The notes below the pieces were generated by a model. It saw nothing but the letters and a program-made list of their open reading frames with translations, ran no database searches and was not told the DNA's origin. DNA of 64,000 nt, taken from Scytonematopsis contorta HA4267-MV1 (GTDB taxonomy: Bacteria; Cyanobacteriota; Cyanobacteriia; Cyanobacteriales; Nostocaceae). The position numbers were made by a program, and so were the translations under genes. The stretch covers positions 248,001 to 312,000 of the forward strand of contig JAHHIC010000054.1 in NCBI GenBank assembly GCA_019359035.1, given 5' to 3'. Positions 27,620 through 34,391 of the stretch are shown here, in pieces. Numbering within the stretch: position 1 is the stretch's first letter; the number at the start of each line of letters is the position of its first letter.

Positions 27620-28675
27620 TTACGGTAAAATTTCTGGTTCCGGCTTTCGCACGGGGATACTAATTGAAGTAATTTTTTGTATTTTGGAGTCAGTAATTTC
27701 TCCTGCTGTAGCTTTTTCTTTTGACCCAGTTATGCTGTCCCTTTGGTTTATTAGGTATATACTTACCAAGGTTAAACCCACCCCACACCACTGTACGGTT
27801 GTTAAAACTTCTTGGAGTAATAAGTTACCAAAGAGTAGGGCAAATACGGGAGTGAGGAAAGTTAGCGAACTTAAACTCGTCAGGCTGCCACTGGAAGCAA
27901 AATAGAAAAATAATGCGTAGGCGATCGCACTTCCAAATATGGTGGCGTATGCCAAGGATACCCAGTCGTGAGGGACAAGATTTACCCATTGCTGGGACTC
28001 TACGGTTGTGGAAATTCCCCACAAAGGTAATCCCCCCAAAATCATATGCCAGCCAGTAGAGGTCACAGGGTCTGCATATCGACAAACGAAGCGAATAATT
28101 ACCGTTCCCACAGCCATACTTAATGCGGCTAAGAGCATGAGCCATTCACCACTCTCAAATAAAGATTGGAGAGAGAAAAATTGGGACTGAGGAACGGAAA
28201 CGGAATTAGAGAAAATTCCTAAAATCAATTGGTCGGGTAAGCCTATAAAACTGATGCCAATAACTCCTAGGGCTAATCCTAACCAACCCCATAAACCAAT
28301 AACTTCACCAAATAACCAACGTGACATTAATGCCACCGCTAGTGGTTGTGAGTCAATCATAACTGACCCCAAACCCGCACCAGTTCTGACTAATCCCTCG
28401 GCTAAAAATCCTTGAAATAAAGCCCCGTCAACTAAACCAAATATACTAATCCACAACCAGGCTTTCCATCCTTGAGGCTGTGGTCTACCCATCAACGCTG
28501 CTACCACCAGAATTAAAACTCCTGCTGGAACTAACCGCACTCCGGCCATAAACAACGGTGTGGTATGGGGAATTACTCCCTTCATCGCGACCATCGCTGT
28601 GCCCCAGAGGAAAAATGGGGCAATTAATAATGCTGAGTCCTTTGTAAGCTGGCCTGCACTAACTTTAGGCTGCAT
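27620..28675 (-). CDS. EamA/DMT family transporter
   Basis: About 351 aa with ten hydrophobic helices and two EamA repeats (PFFLWGTAMVAMKGV...; SMAVGTVIIRFVCRYAD...). These are inner-membrane metabolite exporters; the substrate is unknown. Start uncertain: ATG at 28675 (MQPKVSAGQL) or a GTG at 28693 adding six residues; AAAAGG lies next to the GTG and 16 nt before the ATG, so neither is decisive. The C-terminal 50 residues are a polar cytosolic tail. Single gene, followed upstream by a repeat-packed spacer. Confidence 0.88.
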   Translation of the reverse strand: MQPKVSAGQLTKDSALLIAPFFLWGTAMVAMKGVIPHTTPLFMAGVRLVPAGVLILVVAALMGRPQPQGWKAWLWISIFGLVDGALFQGFLAEGLVRTGAGLGSVMIDSQPLAVALMSRWLFGEVIGLWGWLGLALGVIGISFIGLPDQLILGIFSNSVSVPQSQFFSLQSLFESGEWLMLLAALSMAVGTVIIRFVCRYADPVTSTGWHMILGGLPLWGISTTVESQQWVNLVPHDWVSLAYATIFGSAIAYALFFYFASSGSLTSLSSLTFLTPVFALLFGNLLLQEVLTTVQWCGVGLTLVSIYLINQRDSITGSKEKATAGEITDSKIQKITSISIPVRKPEPEILP

Positions 28676-28693
28676 GGAATTGATTAGAGACAC

Positions 28694-28855
28694 CTTTTAC
28701 ACACGCTAAGTTGTTCTTTACTTAATATTAACCAATTATGACGATTTGTGAAGGTACTTTTACTTAATGGGGAGTGGGGAATTGGGAATGGGGAGTGGGG
28801 AATGGGAAGTAATGGGATAATAAAATCAAATTTCTAGCCTGCAACGCGGAGGCTA
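28694..28855. repeat. spacer with GGGGAGT/GGGAAT heptamers
   Basis: 28768-28812 is a run of GGGGAGT/GGGGAAT variants; the rest is AT-rich with no gene. Confidence 0.7.
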
Positions 28856-29082
28856 AGAGGATGTTTGAAAAGTATCAATGTTAACGAAGAACCTAACCCC
28901 TAACCCCTTCCGAACATCGGGAAGGGGAACAAGAAAATAGAGCTTTCAAAATCTCTCCCCGCTTTAGATAAAGGCTTTTAACCCCCCTTCCCATGCCGAA
29001 GCGGCACGCTACGCGAACGTAGGGAAGGGGGGCAGGGGGGTTAGGTCTCTTTGTCTTATATTATACTTTTCAAACATCCTCT
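28856..29082. mobile_element. MITE-like element with 20-bp terminal inverted repeats
   Basis: Terminal repeats AGAGGATGTTTGAAAAGTAT (28856-28875) and its exact reverse complement (29063-29082) enclose 187 bp with no reading frame. The body is a minus-orientation copy of the C-rich double hairpin seen at 44317 and 59630 (28892-29048); the second hairpin's loop has been enlarged by a CGAAGCGGCACGCTACGCGAACG repeat at 28993-29021. No target-site duplication is obvious. Confidence 0.8.
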
Positions 29083-29119
29083 AAGAGAGGAGATTGCTTC
29101 GTCATTCCTTCATCTCCTA

Positions 29120-29456
29120 AGAGGGTGTTTATGAAGAGAACATTAAGCATCATTCTTACCATAAGCCAGCCAGTGACTAAAGTCACTGTCTAAAAGCTGA
29201 AGTCCTCTATAAGAGGACTGAGTAATACCTCAAAAACAGATATTTTGCACAATTTAAAATTACTCCTAAAAATCTTATTTATTCTTAGTCCTCTTCAGAG
29301 GACTTTAGCTTTTAGACAGTGACTTTAGTCACTGGCTTCTAATATACTGGCTTCTAATATACTGGCTTCTAATATACTGGCTTCTAATATACTGGCTTCT
29401 AATATACTGGCTTCTAATATACATGGTGCTTAATATTTTATTTATAAACACCCTCT
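29120..29456. mobile_element. foldback element, copy A
   Basis: Ends AGAGGGTGTTTAT (29120-29132) and ATAAACACCCTCT (29444-29456). Inside, perfect 30-bp arms at 29169-29198 and 29307-29336 each contain a terminal mini-palindrome (CAGTGACT/AGTCACTG) and are flanked internally by AGTCCTCT/AGAGGACT hairpins at 29201-29219 and 29287-29304. Six exact 15-bp copies of TGGCTTCTAATATAC follow at 29333-29422. The right end overlaps the stop codon of the LysR gene. No coding sequence. Confidence 0.85.
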
Positions 29457-30384
29457 AAGAAGAGACGCTACCGTGAACGCAATGACAACCAGAAACTTCT
29501 CTAACTATTTCCAAAAAGCGCTGTACGATTGGAGAAGACTCTTGTTTACGCCAAATTGCGACAATGGTAACTTTGGGTGTACCAGACTCTACATTTCGAT
29601 AAACTACCCCAGTGCGTTGGAGATTTTGTAAAGATTCTGGAACAATTGCAACTCCCATTCCCCCAGCAACAAGGCTAACAATCGTTTGCATTTGAATCGC
29701 TTCTTGCGTAACTTTGGGACTAAAATCTGCTTGGTGGCAAAGGCTAATAATCAAGTCATAAAGTCCAGGAGCTAGAGAACGGGGAAATAAAATAAATGGT
29801 TCCATAGCAAGAGATTGTAAATTTACCAGAGATTGATTTAACAAAGATTGATTTACCTGAGGATGATTTTCTGGTAGAGCGACGATGAGAGACTCAGCAA
29901 AAACTTCTTCATAACAAAAAAAAGTATCCTCTTCCACAGGGGGACGTAAAAAACCAACATCAATTTTTCCTTCTTTTAATTGCTGTAACTGTTCTCTTGT
30001 CGTCAACTCATGTAAATCTAAGCGAACTTGGGGGACACGAGTGCGAAATGTCCGTAAAATATGGGGCAAAATATTGTAAGCAGCAGAACTGATAAACCCC
30101 ACAACCAACTGACCGAGTTCACCACGACTGGTTTGTCGTCCCAGTTGAATTGCTTGTTCCAATTGTTTAAGAATTTGTTGCGCTTCGGTTAAAAAAATTT
30201 GTCCTGCTTCAGTTAACTGCACGCTGCGTTTAGTGCGGTGAAATAATTCAAAACCTAACTCAGTTTCTAAGTGACGTATCTGTTGACTTAAGGGAGGTTG
30301 AGCTATGTGCAATTTTTCTGCTGCTCGTCCGAAATGTAGTTCTTCTGCCAAGGTGACAAAATAACGTAGATGTCGTAGTTCCAA
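29455..30384 (-). CDS. LysR family transcriptional regulator
   Basis: 309 aa. Winged helix-turn-helix at 1-60 (MELRHLRYFVTLAEELHFGR, IAQPPLSQQIRHLE) and a periplasmic-binding-like effector domain at about 92-295. It is transcribed divergently from a methyltransferase-permease pair, and a 19-bp dyad with the LysR T-N11-A pattern lies in the shared promoter (30407-30425), so it likely autoregulates and controls that pair. Its last codons (SGCHCVHGSVSS) and stop codon abut and overlap the end of foldback element A, so the C-terminus may have been rewritten by that insertion. Inducer unknown. Confidence 0.92.
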   Translation of the reverse strand: MELRHLRYFVTLAEELHFGRAAEKLHIAQPPLSQQIRHLETELGFELFHRTKRSVQLTEAGQIFLTEAQQILKQLEQAIQLGRQTSRGELGQLVVGFISSAAYNILPHILRTFRTRVPQVRLDLHELTTREQLQQLKEGKIDVGFLRPPVEEDTFFCYEEVFAESLIVALPENHPQVNQSLLNQSLVNLQSLAMEPFILFPRSLAPGLYDLIISLCHQADFSPKVTQEAIQMQTIVSLVAGGMGVAIVPESLQNLQRTGVVYRNVESGTPKVTIVAIWRKQESSPIVQRFLEIVREVSGCHCVHGSVSS

Positions 30385-30406
30385 TGTACTGGTTAAATAT
30401 ATAAAC

Positions 30407-30425
30407 TAATATCTAAAAGATATTA
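30407..30425. promoter_or_regulatory. candidate LysR operator
   Basis: TAATATCTAAAAGATATTA: perfect 8-bp arms around AAA. It contains T-N11-A (T, then ATCTAAAAGAT, then A), the classic LysR-type box. It is 23 bp from the LysR start and 116 bp from the divergent methyltransferase start, a typical position for an autoregulatory recognition site. Confidence 0.75.
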
Positions 30426-30540
30426 ATACATAGTGAAAAATATATTGGACATAATTAACAATGTTTTTTACTCTAGGAATAAGCAGAAATAAAAGATTTC
30501 CAGTACGTCAGCACTAGATTAAATAATCGCGAGAAGATAT

Positions 30541-31356
30541 ATGAAAAATATTGTAATACCCAAACCTTGGGATGCATCTTTATATCAAGAGAAGCACTCT
30601 TTCGTTTGGCAATATGGAGAAGAGCTACTACAAATATTGAACCCTCAACCAGGAGAAAGAATTTTGGATTTGGGTTGTGGAACTGGACAATTAACAGAAA
30701 AAATTGCCCAAGCAGGTGCAGAAACTATTGGTATCGATAATGCACCTGAAATGATAGAGAAAGCTAGACAAAATTTTCCTCAGTTGCGGTTTGAGGTGGG
30801 AGATGGGAGAAATTTTCAAGTTGACACACCATTAGATGCAGTATTTTCCAACGCAGTGTTGCATTGGATTCAGGAAGCTTCTTTGGTGATTAATAATTTA
30901 CAAGCAGCGTTAAAAATTGGTGGACGTTTTGTTGCTGAGTTTGGTGGAAAGGGAAATGTAAATGCTATAACTCAGGCTTTATATGAGAGTTTAGAGGAAA
31001 TTGGAGTTAGTAATCCCATAGCCAGAAATCCTTGGTATTATCCCAGTATTGGTGAGTATGCTTCTTTATTGGAACAGCACGGTTTTGATGTCAATTATGC
31101 TGTTTTATTTTCTCGTCCAACACCTTTAACTGCTGGGGATGAGGGAGTCGCGAATTGGATAGAAATGTTTGCTAGTAATTTCTTCACAGGACTCACTGTT
31201 GAAGAAAAAAGCTGGGTAATTCGACTTGTGGAAGATAAATTAAAACCAACACTTTACCAAAATGGTTCTTGGATAGCTGACTACCGCAGGATTCGTATCG
31301 TTGCAGTCAAGAGAAATCCAACAGCAACAACAGCGACAACGACAATAAACCCTTGA
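30541..31356 (+). CDS. class I SAM-dependent methyltransferase
   Basis: 271 aa, close in layout to trans-aconitate 2-methyltransferase (Tam)-like enzymes. Motif I ILDLGCGTG at 41-49 binds S-adenosylmethionine, TIGIDNAPEMIEKAR carries the acidic ribose-binding residue, and FSNAVLHWIQEA is the post-II motif. The C-terminal 100 residues form the cap with NPWYYPSIGEY. ATG 30541 with GAGAAG just upstream. First gene of a probable operon with the permease 34 bp downstream; candidate target of the divergent LysR regulator. Substrate unknown. Confidence 0.88.
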   Translation: MKNIVIPKPWDASLYQEKHSFVWQYGEELLQILNPQPGERILDLGCGTGQLTEKIAQAGAETIGIDNAPEMIEKARQNFPQLRFEVGDGRNFQVDTPLDAVFSNAVLHWIQEASLVINNLQAALKIGGRFVAEFGGKGNVNAITQALYESLEEIGVSNPIARNPWYYPSIGEYASLLEQHGFDVNYAVLFSRPTPLTAGDEGVANWIEMFASNFFTGLTVEEKSWVIRLVEDKLKPTLYQNGSWIADYRRIRIVAVKRNPTATTATTTINP

Positions 31357-31390
31357 AGGGGTATTTCGGTTTATATAACTAATACAAAAC

Positions 31391-32143
31391 ATGTCTCACA
31401 ACATACTTCTATTTACCACAGCATTACTAGCAGGATTTATAAATAGTGTTGCTGGAGGTGGGGGTTTAATTACCTTTCCTATGTTGATAATTGTAGGAGT
31501 TCCACCACTTAATGCGAACGCAACAAATACAGTTGCACTTTGGTTTGGAACATTAACTAGTACATTTGCATACCGTCAGGAACTGAGCAAGCAGCGAAAG
31601 GAACTGGCTTTACTCAGCGGTATCAGTGTAATCGGAGGATTTTTCGGTTCTTATTTGTTGCTTTCCACATCTCCAGTTGATTTTGCCGCATTGGTTCCCT
31701 ACCTGATGCTAACAGCCACGCTTTTATTTACTTTCGGTCAACCATTAGTGCAGCAGTTAACTGGGGATTCTCAACTTCGTTTACCACTAATTGTAATTTT
31801 AATTTTGCAATTCGCTATTGCTACCTATGGTGGTTATTTTGGTGGGGGTGGAGGTATTTTGATATTAGCTGTGCTAAACGTTATGGGTATTCAAAATATT
31901 CACACAATGAATGCTTTTAAAACTTGGTTAGCCACTTGTTTAAATGCTGCAGCAATTATTTATTTTACCTCCGCTCATATCGTTTTTTGGTTTCAAGCAA
32001 TTCTTATGGCAATCGCTGCAGCAATAGGTGGTTATGGGGGAGTTTATCTAGCAAAAAAACTGCATCCAAAGTGGGTACGCTACTTTATCATTGGTGTTGG
32101 GTTCGCAATGACGGGTTACTTTTTTATTCACAACACAACTTAA
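31391..32143 (+). CDS. TSUP family permease (TauE/SafE)
   Basis: 250 aa, about eight hydrophobic helices, with the glycine-rich N-terminal signature AGFINSVAGGGGLITFP and the repeat GGYFGGGGGILILAVL, both diagnostic for sulfite exporter TauE/SafE proteins. Family members move sulfite, sulfoacetate or other small organic anions across the inner membrane. It lies 34 bp after the methyltransferase and is followed by a C-rich hairpin. Role in the methyltransferase pathway is inferred from position only. Confidence 0.9.
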   Translation: MSHNILLFTTALLAGFINSVAGGGGLITFPMLIIVGVPPLNANATNTVALWFGTLTSTFAYRQELSKQRKELALLSGISVIGGFFGSYLLLSTSPVDFAALVPYLMLTATLLFTFGQPLVQQLTGDSQLRLPLIVILILQFAIATYGGYFGGGGGILILAVLNVMGIQNIHTMNAFKTWLATCLNAAAIIYFTSAHIVFWFQAILMAIAAAIGGYGGVYLAKKLHPKWVRYFIIGVGFAMTGYFFIHNTT

Positions 32144-32149
32144 TATTAT

Positions 32150-32188
32150 TCCCCCTTCCCTCCCAGGGAAGGGGGGTTGGGGGGTTAG
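32150..32188. terminator. C-rich hairpin after the permease gene
   Basis: CCCCCTTCCCTCCCAGGGAAG followed by a run of Gs and GGTTAGG: a strong stem of the C5TTCCC/GGGAAG5 repeat family, placed between convergent genes. Confidence 0.7.
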
Positions 32189-32520
32189 GTAAGTACTTTG
32201 GAGCGGAACGCCAATGAAGCGTAGTGTTTGTAAAGCAATATAAGGCTATTAGTCGTCAAACAACCGATTGCCATAGACAGCAAAACGTAAGTCGGAGCCA
32301 TGACTACACCAATCGAAAACCAAGTATATACGTGTAGAAGCATTACTACAGCTAACAAGCTGGCTACTCCCGCACTTGGCCACAGTTGACGCGATGGACG
32401 ACCCAGCACGGCAAGAACAATAGTTGCCAGGGTCGCAACTAAAATGGCTGGAACGAGGAATGCACAAATGCCAACGCAGTTTGTGCGGGAGAATTCAGCT
32501 AAAGCATTTAAGTCAAGCAT
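32185..32520 (-). CDS. small membrane protein, unknown function
   Basis: About 111 aa from the ATG at 32520 (MLDLNALAEFSRTNCVGICAF); an upstream start at 32556 adds 12 residues. It has three hydrophobic helices (about 17-38, 48-64 and 72-92) and short polar ends. The N-terminal region reads like a cyanobacterial conserved small membrane protein, but I do not recognise a named family. Its stop overlaps the C-rich repeat. Followed upstream by a spacer of about 175 bp. Confidence 0.7.
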   Translation of the reverse strand: MLDLNALAEFSRTNCVGICAFLVPAILVATLATIVLAVLGRPSRQLWPSAGVASLLAVVMLLHVYTWFSIGVVMAPTYVLLSMAIGCLTTNSLILLYKHYASLAFRSKVLT

Positions 32521-32696
32521 CAATTTTGCCAATTGAATTGAGGTCTGTTTATACACATAATATCTTTTTGATTTTTGTTCATCAAACTTAAGATATACCG
32601 CAAGTGGCTATATAGTAAAAACTTAACATAAATTTAAAATATCTTAAAAAAATAGCAGGGTGCTAAAATACTCACTCTGCTATTGAAAAAGCTAGA

Positions 32697-33098
32697 TTAA
32701 CCCATCAAAATGACTGTATCTATAACGTGAATAATGCCATTATCAGCTTCAATATCTGCCGCTAAAACAGTGGCATTTTTAACTTCAAACCCATCAGAAC
32801 AATCAATCGGAATTGTTGAGCCTTCTAAGGAAGTAACTACACCAAGTTTTGCTAAATCGTCTTTCGTGTACTTGCCTGCGACGACATGAAAGGTGAGAAT
32901 TCGCGCTAGCTGTGGAATATTTTGTACGAGGGTGGTTATCGTTCCCGGTGGCAACTTCGCAAATGCGTCATCATTTGGTGCAAATACTGTGAACGGTCCA
33001 GGGCTTTTGAGCGCATCTACTAAACTTGCTGCTTGTACTGCCGTCACCAAAGTAGTGAAGGAACCCGCACCAACAGCAATATCAACTATGTCAGCCAT
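32697..33098 (-). CDS. fasciclin (FAS1) domain protein, soluble
   Basis: 133 aa, a single FAS1 domain with no signal peptide, so cytosolic. H1/H2 boxes [15 protein letters not shown] near 36-50 and the YH-like motif [12 protein letters not shown] near 67-79 followed by [12 protein letters not shown] at the end. ATG at 33098 with AGAGGT 9 nt upstream. CupS, the small soluble subunit of the CO2-uptake NDH-1MS complex, belongs to this domain family and is usually next to cupA; here no such gene follows the ndh operon at 45-50 kb. Whether this protein is CupS or another cyanobacterial FAS1 protein is unresolved. Confidence 0.85.
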   Translation of the reverse strand: MADIVDIAVGAGSFTTLVTAVQAASLVDALKSPGPFTVFAPNDDAFAKLPPGTITTLVQNIPQLARILTFHVVAGKYTKDDLAKLGVVTSLEGSTIPIDCSDGFEVKNATVLAADIEADNGIIHVIDTVILMG

Positions 33099-33410
33099 TT
33101 ATTATACCTCTAGGATTGGCGAGAGTTTCTACTTAGAATGTAAACCAATTTGGATTGTAATTCTTAAAAAACTATAAAACAACTTATTGATGAAATATTT
33201 TTGAGTAGATTTACTGTTTTTTGAAACAAGTGTCAATAAAAAAATCAATATTCGGACTATTTTTTAAGTCAATCATGATGCGTTAACTTACCTTAAAATC
33301 AAGATACCTTGATAGCTATTCGTATAAACTATTAATCATAATTACTTATCGTTGCCACAAGTAAAAGTTATATTGTGATTTGACAAATGTTGGTAATAGA
33401 TTCCAAAAAT
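33099..33410. other. AT-rich spacer, no gene seen
   Basis: About 310 bp upstream of the fasciclin gene. No reading frame or clear regulatory motif beyond AT-rich tracts. Confidence 0.5.
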
Positions 33411-33525
33411 GTAGAGACGTTACATGTAACGTCTCATTATATGTAACGTCTCATTATATGTAACGTCTCATTATATGTAACGTCTCATTACATGTAACGC
33501 CTCATTACATGTAACGCCTCATTGT
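33411..33525. repeat. GTAGAGACG palindrome with six 17-bp tandem copies
   Basis: A GTAGAGACGTTACATGTAAC palindrome begins at 33411; its right half then expands into six 17-bp units ATGTAACGTCTCATTAT at 33424-33525, the last three with C/T changes. Tandem growth from one arm of an interspersed palindrome. Confidence 0.92.
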
Positions 33526-33620
33526 CGGATACATTCAGAGGTATTTGGATTTGTGAGAATTTGTTTGAAATTGTTTGGAATTGTTTGGACTTTTATTTTC
33601 CTGGCTGATGCTGCTCAATC

Positions 33621-33854
33621 TTAGCGTAGAGATTCTACGAAAATTGCAGCCGCTATCAAGGATAATATCACAAGTCCACCCCGCCAAAAGCCTTCAAATA
33701 GGAATGGCATTAAAAAACTGCTGAGATTCAAAGCTCCAAAACTCAAAGACATAACATAGGCAATCCCAAAGCCAAACATAGCTAGCAGGAAGTATTTCAG
33801 TAACTTATAAGTCCATTGCAGCAAGGAGCTAGTACCATCTGTTGAGGTTTTCAT
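33621..33854 (-). CDS. small two-helix membrane protein
   Basis: 77 aa from ATG 33854 (MKTSTDGTSS); a TTG at 33866 is also possible. Two hydrophobic helices, about 20-36 and 55-72, with a conserved-looking FWRGG turn between. No recognised domain. It is next to another small membrane protein and upstream of the divergent STAND NTPase gene. Function unknown. Confidence 0.6.
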   Translation of the reverse strand: MKTSTDGTSSLLQWTYKLLKYFLLAMFGFGIAYVMSLSFGALNLSSFLMPFLFEGFWRGGLVILSLIAAAIFVESLR

Positions 33855-33946
33855 AGTTTTTCTCAATTAATAGATGAATTCTTTTGACTCAAAGCAAAGA
33901 GACGCATTTTGAACGGACAGTTACACACCACAAATTTGTCTGGAAT

Positions 33947-34189
33947 TTACTTGGAGAAACTAATGCCAGGTTGAGTTATTGGCGTAGACTCTTCGGTTTT
34001 AGGGTTATTGCTAAGCATCAAAAATAAGCTTGCGATTAGGGCAATAATCAACCAAAAGCTGCTACGACGAGGTTGAAAAGAATGTTCATGTCCGCATTTT
34101 AGGCAAACTTGTCTATTAGTGTTGTATGGGTCTGCCATAAAGGGACAAAAACCGCTATTGCACTCATGATTGCAAGTCGATGAAGCCAT
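33947..34189 (-). CDS. zinc-ribbon small membrane protein
   Basis: 80 aa. The N-terminus is cysteine/histidine-rich (CNHECNSGFCPF then CLKCGHEH), fitting a small zinc-ribbon, followed by one membrane helix at about 46-60 (FWLIIALIASLFLML). ATG 34189 with GGAGG 8 nt upstream is a strong start. Probably membrane-anchored with a cytosolic metal-binding head. It is divergent from the STAND NTPase gene 200 bp away. Function unknown. Confidence 0.75.
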   Translation of the reverse strand: MASSTCNHECNSGFCPFMADPYNTNRQVCLKCGHEHSFQPRRSSFWLIIALIASLFLMLSNNPKTEESTPITQPGISFSK

Positions 34190-34391
34190 GCTTTGAACCT
34201 CCGTTAATAGCCGTTGTGGGTGTTAAATGCTCCACACTTTCACGGTATCGCTCAATTTTATTTACGAAGGCTCATTTTTTGGCTCATTTTTTGGCTCAAT
34301 CTTAGCTCACATAGTAATTTGGTGAGTATGAGTACCTATCACTACTTGTAAATATATGTAACATAGTATGTAGAGACATAAAAAGCATAAT

